Notes: a model not told the origin generated them from the sequence alone. Positions 51,988-59,946 are shown, numbered from the stretch's first letter. The stretch is 64,000 nt of DNA from Stygiobacter sp. (GCA_006218045.1 VBWB01000019.1:91799-155798); one strand, 5' to 3'. Made by a program: numbers and translations.

Positions 51988-52656
51988 CTACGCCTTGTCG
52001 CTCAGGGCGAGCAGCCTGGACACCTGAACCGCCTGCCACTGTCCTCCGTTCACGGTGGGGACGCCCCTGGCATTTAGGGCCATGGCGATGCCCCGCATGC
52101 TGGCGGTGCCTTCAGCCTTGATCCGCTCGACCTCAGCCAGGATAGGGGCTGCTGCTTGGCGTGCCTGCTGCCGCTTGGCGTGGGCTGCCTTGCCCCTGTC
52201 CTCTTCGGTGGGGAGGTAACCACGGAACCCGCCAAGGGTGGTCCCTCTGGCCTTGGCAGCAGCAAGGGCAGCCTTCGTCCTGGCGCTGATCCGGTCAGCC
52301 TCGTCCTCAGCGACAAGGGCCATGATGCCCACTGTCAGCCTGTTGGCGTCTGGCATGTCGCAAGCGACGAAGTCAACGCCAGCATCCCGCAAGTTCAGCA
52401 GGAAGGCCGCGTTACGTGCCAGCCGATCCAGCTTGGCTATCACCAGGGTGGCCTTATGGAGGCGACAGGCTTCCAAGGCGGCAGCAAGCTGCACACGGTC
52501 GTTCTTCTTACCGCTCTCGACCTCCGTGAACTCCATGAGGGGAGGCCAGCCCTTGCCTTGAAGGAAGCTGCGGACGGCTGCCTGTTGCGCCTCCAGACCC
52601 AGACCAGAGCGGCCTTGCTTGTCGGTGCTGACACGATAGTAGGCAATGAACCGCAT
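51988..52656 (-). CDS. Serine recombinase (resolvase/invertase family)
   Basis: A 222-residue small serine recombinase: MRFIAYYRVSTDKQGRSGLGLEAQ with the nucleophile Ser10, then KATLVIAKLDRLARNAAFLLNL, MALVAEDEADRISARTKAALAAAKARG, and a C-terminal recombinase-like region (GIAMALNARGVPTVNGGQWQAVQVSRLL). It may invert or resolve a segment of the element. It adds a second recombination system to the element besides the tyrosine integrase. Intact. Confidence 0.88.
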   Translation of the reverse strand: MRFIAYYRVSTDKQGRSGLGLEAQQAAVRSFLQGKGWPPLMEFTEVESGKKNDRVQLAAALEACRLHKATLVIAKLDRLARNAAFLLNLRDAGVDFVACDMPDANRLTVGIMALVAEDEADRISARTKAALAAAKARGTTLGGFRGYLPTEEDRGKAAHAKRQQARQAAAPILAEVERIKAEGTASMRGIAMALNARGVPTVNGGQWQAVQVSRLLALSDKA

Positions 52657-52901
52657 CCCTGTACACTCCTCTCAACGCTCGTTGAGTGATTCGTACATGG
52701 GTGCTGAGGTGAGTGTCAAGCGGGTGTCGCTCGCTTCCCTTCACATGACGAGTGCCGCCCCGGCTGCCGCTGCCTCGTCCCCTAAAGGAACGTGCGCGGC
52801 CCCTTCGGTGTCCCCGGTGGTGGCCATGCGGCTGCCCTGCCTGTGGCTGGCGGCACCCCCACTGAGGGGGATTGCCCAGCGGGAGGATATCGTATGCCTT
52901 C

Positions 52902-53308
52902 TCAGATTTTTCTGCTGAAACCGAACCGCAACTTGTCGAACACCTGACCACCAGCACGGTCATGGCACGGGCCTTCGGGGTGCCGGCCTGGGTGGTCAGG
53001 TAGATGGCCTGCTTGCGGTTCAGGTGGAACTCGATGACCTCCCTGGTGCCGCCCTTGGGCATCGGGATGTGTCCGCGCTCCACGGAGACGTTGCCGAACT
53101 GCTCCAGCATGGGGAGCTTCTTCTTGATCAGGTCGCGGATGCTGACGGGCCGGCGATAGCCCAACGCCTGGGCCAGAGCGAGGTCACGAACGCGGGCTTC
53201 GGTGTCGATGGTGATCAGCTCGTTTATGCGTTGTGTAATGTGGTCACCGACTCGCGCATCAGGTAGACTCCGCTTCGAGCGCACCAACAGCAGGGAACCA
53301 CCATGCAA
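52902..53308 (-). pseudogene. Phage regulator (Rha/antirepressor-like), frameshifted
   Basis: INELITIDTEARVRDLALAQALGYRRPVSIRDLIKKKLPMLEQFGNVSVERGHIPMPKGG...IEFHLNRKQAIYLTTQAGTPKARAMTVLVV is a coherent DNA-binding regulator. After that the frame must shift by one base near 52945 to read VFDKLRFGFSRKI and stop at 52902. Without the shift the frame runs nonsensically to 52508 inside the recombinase gene. The start is also unclear. It and the relic at 51392 look like copies of one family. Confidence 0.6.
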
Positions 53309-53614
53309 GGCAACCTCGGGAACCTCTTCGACGCGATCAAGGAAATGCGGACCATCTACCCTGCTTGGCCGTCACAACGTCTCCATATTCTCCTTGCTGT
53401 TGCTCTCGATCCCGGCTGCCGTATGGACGAAATACAGGCGAAGATCGGGCTTTCTCAGGCTGCCATCAGCCGCAACATCCAGGAGCTGGAGCAAGAAGAC
53501 GGGATGGTAAAGACGGTGAACGATCCCGACGACTGGCGTTGCCTGCTCACCTACCCGACCAAGAAGGGCAAGCAGTTCCTTGATAACTTCTGCACCACTG
53601 CGCTGCCACGGTAG
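53303..53614 (+). CDS. Winged-helix MarR-like regulator
   Basis: A 103-residue protein: LHILLAVALDPGCRMDEIQAKIGLSQAAISRNIQELEQEDGMVKTVNDPDDWRCLLTYPTKKGKQFLDNF is a winged HTH with the wing and the terminal helix. It resembles MarR/ArsR-type regulators. It starts head-to-head with the decayed regulator (6-bp overlap), so it may control that divergent promoter and be the element's repressor-type switch. Confidence 0.75.
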   Translation: MQGNLGNLFDAIKEMRTIYPAWPSQRLHILLAVALDPGCRMDEIQAKIGLSQAAISRNIQELEQEDGMVKTVNDPDDWRCLLTYPTKKGKQFLDNFCTTALPR

Positions 53615-53620
53615 GGCGCT

Positions 53621-54019
53621 TTGAAGTGGTTCGGTGAGGACTTTCCGCAGATGGGGGAAGAGCCTTCAGGCAGCCCCTGCGTGAAGATCGTGATAGATGC
53701 TTCGTCGGACGGCAGGCGGGCTGCCTTCGTGGCCTTGATCGTGGTGGACGGCAAGAAGCCACGGCTGATCTACGGCACAGGCGAGAGCGTTTCCTTCAGG
53801 GATGTCGAGGCTTGGGGAATCAAGCGGGCGTTGCGGCGCGTAAACATCGAGCATGACGGCTCCCGCCCGATCATTGTCTTCACGGACGCCCAACGCCTTG
53901 TGCTGGAGCGTCTTGGTGGGCACGTCAAGTATTGCTGGTTGCCCCGCAAGAACCCATTGATGCAGAACCTCCACCGGGCTGCCAATGCACTGAGGAAGTC
54001 CCTGCCGGTGGGCGGATGA
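53621..54019 (+). CDS. Possible RNase H-fold protein
   Basis: About 132 residues from TTG 53621 (ATG 53651 alternative). VKIVIDASSDGRRAAFVALIVVDGKKPRLIYGTGESVSFRDVEAWGIKRALR, PIIVFTDAQRLVLERLGG and NPLMQNLHRAANALRK echo the beta1-Asp, helix-Glu and beta4-Asp order of RNase HI. The last acidic residue is replaced by polar ones. Catalysis is thus doubtful. It lies 6 bp after the winged-helix gene, so the two are cotranscribed. Confidence 0.45.
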   Translation: MKWFGEDFPQMGEEPSGSPCVKIVIDASSDGRRAAFVALIVVDGKKPRLIYGTGESVSFRDVEAWGIKRALRRVNIEHDGSRPIIVFTDAQRLVLERLGGHVKYCWLPRKNPLMQNLHRAANALRKSLPVGG

Positions 54020-54026
54020 GGGGAGC

Positions 54027-55172
54027 CTAGAACAGGTCATCCACCTTGCTGGCAATGTCCTTCGCCCTGTCCTGGGCAATCCTTTCATAGCGCATGGTGG
54101 TCTTGGCGTCGGCGTGGCCCATGGTCTTGCCAACAGCCTTGGCGCTTTCCCCGCTGGCAATGAGGTGAGTGGAGTAGGTGGCGCGGATGTCGTGGATGTG
54201 GACGCCTTCAATCCCGCACCGCTTGCAGGCAGCCTTCCAGAACGCCTTGATTACCACCTGATGGGCTTCGCCATCCCTGCCGGGAAAGACATATTCGGCA
54301 CCTTCCAGTGCCTCTTCGCGCCGCCGCTCAAGGATGGCCTGGGCACGGGGACTGAGGTGCAGGGTCTTGGCCTTGGCTTCCTTGGTCATGGTGTGAGCCA
54401 GAGTGATGGTGCCTTGAGCCATGTTCACGGCGTCCCACCGAAGGGCCAAGATTTCCCCGATCCGTGCACCCGTATAGAAAAGGAGGCGGGCAGCGTCTGC
54501 ACTCTGCTGGGCCGGTGATTGGTCGAAGTCGGCCAGCAGCGCCCGCACCTGATCCTGGGTCAAGACCACTTCCCGCTCGCTGTCCCGGTGCTTCCGAATG
54601 GACTTGTCGTTGCGGAAGTCGGAGGCCGGATTGAGCTTCCCGTCAGTGGTCCTATTATAGAAGGTCGAAAGGATGATGATGGCTTGGTTGGCCTGCCGTC
54701 CGCTCTTGGCCTGAATGTCACGATACGCGGCCAGGATGTCGGCCTTGGTGATGGTGGAAGGCTTGCGGGTTCCCAAGGCGGGGGTGATGTGGTTGTTGAT
54801 GACCGACTTCCATGTCTTCCGGGTGTTCGGCTTCATCGCGTGGGTCTCGAACCACGTCATCAGTTCCTCGCTCAGTGTGCCCTCGGCGCGGGCCTGCCTG
54901 AGTGCTGCGGTCGGGTCCGCTCCCTTGTGCACCTCTGCCAGGATGCGGATTGCTTCCTTCCTGGCATCCTCGCAGGGAATGACGCCCACAATGCCAATCT
55001 TGTGCTGCCGCTCCTCCCCCGCACGGGTCTTGAAGCGGAGGACGTAGGTCTTGGTCTCCTTGCCGACAACCACCCCGAACCCCTTGGTCATGGTGTCCCG
55101 GTAAAGCATCTGGCGCTTTCCCTCGGGCAGCGGCAGCTTTAGTGCGGTGGCGTTGGACAGCTTGACCAGCAT
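54027..55172 (-). CDS. Tyrosine integrase of the phage-like element
   Basis: A 381-residue site-specific recombinase: N-terminal arm-binding and SAM-like domains (SEELMTWFETHAMKPNTRKTWKSVINNHITPALG), then the catalytic domain. Catalytic residues are Arg in YTGARIGEILAL, His-x-x-Arg in VHIHDIRATYSTH, His in MGHADAKTT and the nucleophile Tyr in MRYERI. It lies next to attR and points away from it, as expected for Int. One copy of the 21-bp repeat lies 39 bp upstream and may also be its promoter. Confidence 0.95.
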   Translation of the reverse strand: MLVKLSNATALKLPLPEGKRQMLYRDTMTKGFGVVVGKETKTYVLRFKTRAGEERQHKIGIVGVIPCEDARKEAIRILAEVHKGADPTAALRQARAEGTLSEELMTWFETHAMKPNTRKTWKSVINNHITPALGTRKPSTITKADILAAYRDIQAKSGRQANQAIIILSTFYNRTTDGKLNPASDFRNDKSIRKHRDSEREVVLTQDQVRALLADFDQSPAQQSADAARLLFYTGARIGEILALRWDAVNMAQGTITLAHTMTKEAKAKTLHLSPRAQAILERRREEALEGAEYVFPGRDGEAHQVVIKAFWKAACKRCGIEGVHIHDIRATYSTHLIASGESAKAVGKTMGHADAKTTMRYERIAQDRAKDIASKVDDLF

Positions 55173-55210
55173 GGCTTTCCCCAGTTCTGTGCGGCTTCCG
55201 GGGGCATTCT

Positions 55211-55231
55211 ATGAATACGCCTATAGTACGT
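55211..55231 (+). repeat. 21-bp direct repeat, right copy
   Basis: Second exact copy of 42908-42928, 119 bp inside the right core and 39 bp upstream of the int start codon. Confidence 0.75.
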
Positions 55232-55350
55232 CAATGGGCAGGAAATGAGGGGATTTTTAGGGAATCATGAGGATTCCGCGATTTGCAAAATGCAGCAAAA
55301 ACAATAGATTACGGAATGATGGGGACTCTGCGGGAACCTATGTGCCATAG

Positions 55351-55394
55351 TTCCCAAGCTTACGACGAGGGTTCGATTCCCTTCACCCGCTCCA
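55351..55394 (+). pseudogene. attR core plus 3' part of tRNA-Gly(CCC)
   Basis: 55351-55378 repeats the 28-bp core exactly. 55379-55394 is the missing tRNA end: T-stem 3' strand CCCTT, acceptor CACCCGC (pairs with GCGGGTG at 42811), discriminator T and CCA. The sequence before the core (TATGTGCCATAG) shows no tRNA 5' half, so this copy alone is not a tRNA either. Excision would restore the gene exactly. Confidence 0.85.
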
Positions 55395-55480
55395 ATAACT
55401 TAGCTTAAAAATCAATGAGTTAGGCGAATGCAAAGATGCCGCAAGGTGCTTCGTTGTGCCCGATTCTGCCCCGTGCTAAC

Positions 55481-55560
55481 TTACAAAGCGGCTTACAAAT
55501 CGCTGTGTAAGTACGTCGGAAGCTTCGGAGGCAACCGTGGCACGGGTCAAACTTACAAAA
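55481..55560. repeat. TTACAAA repeats around the second integrase start
   Basis: CTTACAAA-type words occur at 55480-55487, 55492-55499 and 55552-55559, with an inverted TGTAAG at 55505-55510. Close spacing before int suggests arm-type sites or an autoregulatory operator. Confidence 0.55.
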
Positions 55561-56760
55561 ACCCTGGTCGATGATTTGCAGCCCCCGGCCAAGGGCCAAG
55601 CCTTCGTTTGGGACACCGAGGTGCGCGGCCTTGCCGTGCGCCTGACCAGTGCCGGCGGCAAGGCCTGGATCGCCCAGATGATCGTGCGCGGTGGCAAGGA
55701 ACGGCGCATGACCATCGGTCATTGCGCCAAGGTGCCGCTGGATCGTGCCCGCCAGGAAGCCCGCAAACTGATCGCCAATGCCGACCTTGGCCGCGACGTG
55801 GCCCAAGAACGGGCCGAGGCCAAGCAGGTCAAGCCCGATGCCAACCCGACCATCGCCGAATTCTCGGAACGCTGGCTGGACGAGGTGGTGGCGCGGCGCA
55901 ACCGGGCCAGCACGCTCAAACTGCGCCGATTGCTGGTCAAGAACCACATCACCCCGCATGTGGGCGAAGTGCGCCTGTCCGACCTGACCCGCAAGCAGGT
56001 GGAAGACCTACATCATGCGGTGTCGCAAAAATACCCGGTCGCCGCCAACCGCGCCGTCTCCACACTGTCGGCCATCCTGGCGACGGCCATGCGCTGGGGC
56101 CTGCTGGACCGCAACGCGGCGCTGAACGTCCACCGCAACAGCGAGGAAGGGCGCGAACGCTATCTGACCCCGGACGAGATCAAGGCCTTGGCCCAGACAT
56201 TGGACGCCAGCCCGGCCCAGGATTCCGCCGACGTGGTGCGCCTGTTGCTGCTGACCGGCGCCCGTGTCGGCGAAGTGCTGGCCATGCGCTGGGAGCAACT
56301 GAACCTGGAGGCCGGCGTGTGGACCAAGCCCGCCGCCACCACCAAGCAGAACAAAATGCATCGGGTGCCGCTGTCGCCGCCCGCATTGGCCCTGCTGACC
56401 AAGCGCCAGCGATCCATGGGCAAGCCGCCGCCGCCCAGGGCGTCGAAACTGGACCACGCGCCCCAGATCGGCAATCCGTGGGTGTTCCCCGGCGATGGCA
56501 AGGCCGGCCACATGACCACCATCCGGGTGTTCTGGTCGGCGCTGTGCAAACGCGCCGGCATTGCCGAGGCCCGCATCCACGACCTGCGCCACACCTTCGC
56601 CAGCCTGTTGGTGTCCTCGGGCGAAAGCCTGCCCGTGGTGGGGGCGTTATTGGGTCATACCCAAGCCAAGACCACCAGTCGCTATGCTCACCTGCTGGAC
56701 GATCCCTTGCGGGCGGCAGCGGCACGGGTGGGCGAGATCGCCACCGAGGCGAAGCTGTGA
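55537..56760 (+). CDS. Tyrosine integrase of the second island (P4-like)
   Basis: A 407-residue integrase with an N-terminal DUF4102-like arm-binding domain (KLTKTLVDDLQPPAKGQAFVWDTEVRGLAVRLTSAGGKAWIAQM). The catalytic set is Arg in LTGARVGEVLAM, His-x-x-Arg in IHDLRHTFASLL, His in LLGHTQAKTT and the nucleophile Tyr in SRYAHL. GTG start with GGAGG upstream. It reads away from the tRNA, the normal arrangement for tRNA-associated islands. Its sequence is clearly different from the phage-element integrase at 54027. Confidence 0.95.
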   Translation: MARVKLTKTLVDDLQPPAKGQAFVWDTEVRGLAVRLTSAGGKAWIAQMIVRGGKERRMTIGHCAKVPLDRARQEARKLIANADLGRDVAQERAEAKQVKPDANPTIAEFSERWLDEVVARRNRASTLKLRRLLVKNHITPHVGEVRLSDLTRKQVEDLHHAVSQKYPVAANRAVSTLSAILATAMRWGLLDRNAALNVHRNSEEGRERYLTPDEIKALAQTLDASPAQDSADVVRLLLLTGARVGEVLAMRWEQLNLEAGVWTKPAATTKQNKMHRVPLSPPALALLTKRQRSMGKPPPPRASKLDHAPQIGNPWVFPGDGKAGHMTTIRVFWSALCKRAGIAEARIHDLRHTFASLLVSSGESLPVVGALLGHTQAKTTSRYAHLLDDPLRAAAARVGEIATEAKL

Positions 56761-57314
56761 GCGAGGTCAGTTTCTCCGAGGCCATCGCGGCCCATGCTCA
56801 CGTCCATTTTCACAATGATGGTTCCGCTTCCGACGTGGCGGATCGGTTCCTGGAGAAATTGGAAGCCGGCACACTTCAGGCGCACGGTCACAATTTCAAG
56901 CGTGGCGAATACGAAGATATTCCCGTGAGTTTCTGGGCATGGTTCCGCAAGCGCTTCCAGTGCCGGAAAGCCGAATTCAACTGGGCCGGGGGGGCGTCGG
57001 ATGATGGCGTCTGGCACTATGTGGGTGGTGAGCGACAATATTTTTATGACCACATCTCTGTTCTTGATGGAGTGGTGACGCAGCCGAAGCCGCAAAAAAG
57101 CAAAGGTGGGCGCCCACCAAGCCAAGCTTGGCCTGTCACAGCCGCGATAGCGGTTCGTTTGGTTGCCGAAAACGATTACCCGGCGACCCAAAAGGAGTTT
57201 CGGGAATTGCTTGCGGATGAAATGGACCGATTGGGGCTTGAGAACAGGCTGGAAGAGAGCAGCATCGAAAAATTGGTCCGCGCAATTTTTATGCATAAGC
57301 CTCGTCACCGCTGA
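56757..57314 (+). CDS. Hypothetical protein of the second island
   Basis: A 185-residue protein starting at GTG 56757, overlapping the integrase stop by GTGA and so coupled to it. The N-terminal half is acidic with His-rich AHAHVHFHND; the C-terminal half (KGGRPPSQAWPVTAAIAVRLVAENDYPATQKEFRELLADEMDRLGLENRLEESSIEKLVRAIF) looks like a small helical DNA-binding module seen after integrases. No membrane segment. Function unknown; linkage to int suggests a role in excision or regulation. Confidence 0.6.
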   Translation: MSEVSFSEAIAAHAHVHFHNDGSASDVADRFLEKLEAGTLQAHGHNFKRGEYEDIPVSFWAWFRKRFQCRKAEFNWAGGASDDGVWHYVGGERQYFYDHISVLDGVVTQPKPQKSKGGRPPSQAWPVTAAIAVRLVAENDYPATQKEFRELLADEMDRLGLENRLEESSIEKLVRAIFMHKPRHR

Positions 57315-57409
57315 CAGGCGGGTTCTTCCGGTTTTTCCGGTTTGTCCCTTCAGCCATGAGCAAACATGAGAATAATGCGGAGTGTTCCATCAACAACGGA
57401 GCACATCCG

Positions 57410-57655
57410 ATGGCTTACAAGAAAAAGCACACTCGTCTTCCCGCAAATGACAACGCGCCCATAGGGCGGCTTTACAGCCCTGAAGACGCGGCGGACCTGC
57501 TGGGGATCGCTGCCCAGACATTGGCACATTGGCGCGTGCGAGGCTGCGGACCCCGATATTTCCTGCTGTCCGCAAGGTGCGTCCGATATTCCGAGGATGC
57601 GCTGAAGGAATGGCTCAGCAGCCGTTCCCAGGACTCCACGGTCGAAAATGACTGA
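57410..57655 (+). CDS. Helix-turn-helix (excisionase-like) protein
   Basis: An 81-residue protein: basic N-terminus AYKKKHTRLPANDNAP, then LYSPEDAADLLGIAAQTLAHWRVRGCGPRYFLLSARCVRYSEDALKEWL, an HTH_17/AlpA-like fold. GGAG precedes the ATG at 57410; an in-frame ATG at 57356 is the alternative. Its stop nearly touches the RepA-like gene, so it may regulate excision and replication together. Confidence 0.78.
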   Translation: MAYKKKHTRLPANDNAPIGRLYSPEDAADLLGIAAQTLAHWRVRGCGPRYFLLSARCVRYSEDALKEWLSSRSQDSTVEND

Positions 57656-57662
57656 GGCGGTC

Positions 57663-58658
57663 ATGAGCCAATCCATCAGCCCCAGACTTGAACAAAAGCT
57701 GGAACTTTGCCGTCAAATCCATGATGTGCCGCCAGTGGATGACGACCTGAAGGTCTATTCCGTGCGGGCCTTGGTCATGGCCACCTTGCCCCATCGTGAT
57801 CCTGGCGAGTTGGCGATATGGATGCGGCAGACCCCATGGTCGGTGCTGTGCATCCTGCCCTGGGTCGATGACGATGGCCGGCGCCGCTATCCATGGGGGA
57901 GTATTCCCCGGCTGCTTCTGTACTGGATCGTGACCGAAGCCGTGCGCAAACGTTCCCGACGTATCGACATCACCTCGAACCTGTCCGAGTTCATGCGCCA
58001 AATCGGCCTCAACCCCGATACCGGCGGCGGCAAGCGGGGAGATGCCAGACGCTTGAAGGACTAGATGGACCGTCTGCTGAATGCACAAATTCGGTTCAGC
58101 CAAAAATCCCCGACAGGGGGCTTCCTGCGATGGATCAACATGCCGGTGACGGAAATCGGGGAATTGTGGTGGAAGACGCCGGAATCGCCGCAAGGCTGCC
58201 TTTTCCAAAGCTACATCGTCTTGAGTGAAGGCTTCTTCCGCTTGGTGACCGATAAGCCCTTTCCCCTTGATCGCCGTGCGCTGACCGCCCTCAAGCAAAG
58301 CCCTTTGGCCCTGGATTTGTACGCCTGGACGGTGTGCCGCTCCTATGGGCTAAAGAAAGGCGTCCCCGTCAGTTGGCAGGCCTTGAAGGAACAGCTTGGG
58401 GCCGATTATGCGGATTTGGCCAATTTCGGCCGCGAGGTCCGCGAAACCCTGAAGAAAGTCAAAAGCGTTTTCCCTGGGCTGAATTACCAATGTGCTCCGG
58501 GGCGCGTCGTTCTTCTGCCAGGATATCCTGCCGTACCAAAGAAAAATCCTGTGGATAAGGTCCTTATCCACGGTGAAATGATACATCCCGTTCCAGCCAA
58601 TGATTCCGCCGCTTTCAACAAGACCGCGACGGTGAAACGCTACAAGCGCGGACGGTGA
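57663..58658 (+). pseudogene. RepA-like plasmid replication initiator interrupted by an amber codon
   Basis: Two parts in one frame: LEQKLELCRQIHDVPP...WSVLCILPWVDDDGRRRYPWGSIPRLLLYWIVTEAVRKRSRRIDITSNLSEFMRQIGLNPDTGGGKRGDARRLKD, then TAG at 58062-58064, then MDRLLNAQIRFSQ...FPLDRRALTALKQSPLALDLYAWTVCRSYGLKKGVPVSWQALKEQLGADYADLANFGREVRETLKKVKSVFPGLNY. The joined protein fits the RepA_C-type plasmid initiators, in which the position after LKD normally carries Gln, so a CAG-to-TAG change explains the break. Reinitiation at the ATG right after the stop is possible. Its presence suggests that the island derives from, or replicates like, a plasmid. Confidence 0.75.
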
Positions 58659-58873
58659 AATGGTGCAACAACCTATAGCTAAGCCTTAGCTATGAATCCT
58701 GTAGTTGGCGCTCAATCACGTGGATAACTCATGCCCTTCGCTCACGCCGGCATCAAGGCCAAGACAAGCCGCCTTCGGCGGGCCTTGACGCCGGCTTCGC
58801 TGCGGGCCGAGGGCTCGGCATGCAGTACGGCTAACGCCGTCCTGGCAGGCAGAACCGATATCAAGGGGGGAAC

Positions 58874-59134
58874 ATGACGTCTGTTGCCGCTGAACGTGTC
58901 CGCAAATTCCGTAAAATCCGCAAAGACGCGGGATTGGTCGAACTGCGCATTTGGGTCGCCAAGGACGATAAAGAGGCCGCCCTTGATGCTGTGCAGGAAT
59001 TCGTCAAAGAGGGGCTGTGGCAGTCCATCTGCCATCAGATGTATGGGGCGGACTGGCGAAAGCACCCCGAGAAATTCCGCAACATTGCCTTGGCCACCGG
59101 GTACCCCAAAATCCGCGACGAGAACGGGCGTTAA
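58874..59134 (+). CDS. Small hypothetical protein (possible antitoxin-like)
   Basis: An 86-residue protein with GGGGGGAAC before the ATG. RVRKFRKIRKDAGLVELRIWVAKDDKEAALDAVQEFVKE is a basic DNA-binding-like head resembling small antitoxin or partition proteins, followed by YGADWRKHPEKFRNIALATGYPKIRDENGR. No toxin partner is evident next to it. It may be part of the replication or maintenance module. Confidence 0.5.
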   Translation: MTSVAAERVRKFRKIRKDAGLVELRIWVAKDDKEAALDAVQEFVKEGLWQSICHQMYGADWRKHPEKFRNIALATGYPKIRDENGR

Positions 59135-59580
59135 TCTCCGCCCTTATACAAGCCTCTTTCCAAGCCTTAAATATCCCCAGCTTTGGGAAACGCGCCGGCG
59201 GGAGAATAGCTGATCGCGTTGGTCGGTTTCTGTTGCCCGATGTTTGGCAAAGGGGTGTCGAATTTTACCAAAAATCATCCAGCGTCAGCGGTGACGGGCC
59301 TTTGCGGCATCCGTTCTACGGCCCTGCGCGACCATGTCCTTAGCTTTGCGCGGCCTCGATTCCGGCCCCGCATGTTTTTGCGGCAGGCTTTGAATACCCG
59401 AGCGATACGGCTTCAAACGCATAGTGCATTGAATCCATATTATTTTCTGGCGTTCTTATTTTGCTGTCCTGACTGTCAATGCGGGGCGGGATACGCAATT
59501 TGTGCTACAGATTAGGCGTAACGGGATTTTTCCGTCTCTTGGCATGTCCGATGTGGGCGACTTCAGTCGTTCAATGATGC
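59135..59580. other. Spacer without a supported gene
   Basis: About 450 bp. Short frames occur on both strands, none with a ribosome-binding site or recognisable product. The left end follows the 86-residue gene; the right end leads into the toxin-antitoxin promoter. It could hold an origin or partition sequence, but I see no repeats to support that. Confidence 0.5.
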
Positions 59581-59610
59581 TTGACCGTTATGCAGTCCGT
59601 AACGCATAAT
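59581..59610 (+). promoter_or_regulatory. Promoter/operator of the higBA pair
   Basis: TTGACC (59581-59586) and CATAAT (59605-59610) at 18-bp spacing form a good sigma-70 promoter. An inverted repeat TTATGC/GCATAA (59588-59593 and 59604-59609) overlaps it, a likely HigA operator. The -10 box ends 7 bp before the higB ATG at 59618, so the message would be leaderless or nearly so. Confidence 0.7.
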
Positions 59611-59617
59611 GTGCGTC

Positions 59618-59938
59618 ATGCCGATCAAAAGCTATGCGGATAAGCGCAGCGCCGATTTCGCCGCCGGAAAGCGCATCAAGGAGTTCCAGGCGTTCGAACG
59701 TCAGGCAGTCAAGGGGCTGACCAAGTTGAACGCTGCCGCCCGGCTGGTGGAACTGCGCAACCCGCCGTCCAACCGCTTCGAGGCGTTGGGCGGCGACCGC
59801 AACGACCAGTACAGCATCCGCATCAATGATCGGTGGCGCATTTGCTTCCGCTGGGCCTTCAGTGAAGACCCGACCGGCAAAGACCCGCTGATGATCCCCG
59901 GCGACGCCGTGGACGTTGAAATCGTCGATTACCACTGA
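59618..59938 (+). CDS. higB: HigB-type toxin
   Basis: A 106-residue RelE/HigB-superfamily mRNA interferase: IKSYADKRSADFAAGKRIKEFQAFERQAVKGLTKLNAAARLVELRNPPSNRFEALGGDRNDQYSIRINDRWRICFRW...VDVEIVDYH. It would cut mRNA at the ribosome under stress. The order toxin first, then antitoxin, is diagnostic for HigBA. Start at 59618; an ATG at 59609 lies inside the -10 box. Confidence 0.92.
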   Translation: MPIKSYADKRSADFAAGKRIKEFQAFERQAVKGLTKLNAAARLVELRNPPSNRFEALGGDRNDQYSIRINDRWRICFRWAFSEDPTGKDPLMIPGDAVDVEIVDYH

Positions 59939-59946
59939 GGCACGCC

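Larger units (their letters stand above)
42869..55378. mobile_element. Integrated phage-like element, about 12.5 kb
   Basis: Bounded by the 28-bp direct repeat, with a tyrosine integrase at the right end (next to attR) and a small excisionase-like HTH protein at the left end. Cargo: two very large virion-like proteins, two HNH-type proteins, Rha and BRO-type regulators, a serine recombinase, a winged-helix protein, a possible RNase H-fold protein and several decayed ORFs. Capsid, portal, terminase, tail tube and lysis genes are absent, so this is a remnant or a satellite. Most genes lie on the minus strand. Confidence 0.88.

Noticed and set aside
52508..52901. C-terminal 130 codons of the long frame that enters the serine recombinase gene
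   Set aside because: They appear only after a frameshift in the regulator gene and overlap the intact recombinase; treated as out-of-frame translation.
59219..59515. A 98-codon frame in the spacer before higB
   Set aside because: No ribosome-binding site, irregular composition and no recognisable motif; likely chance.
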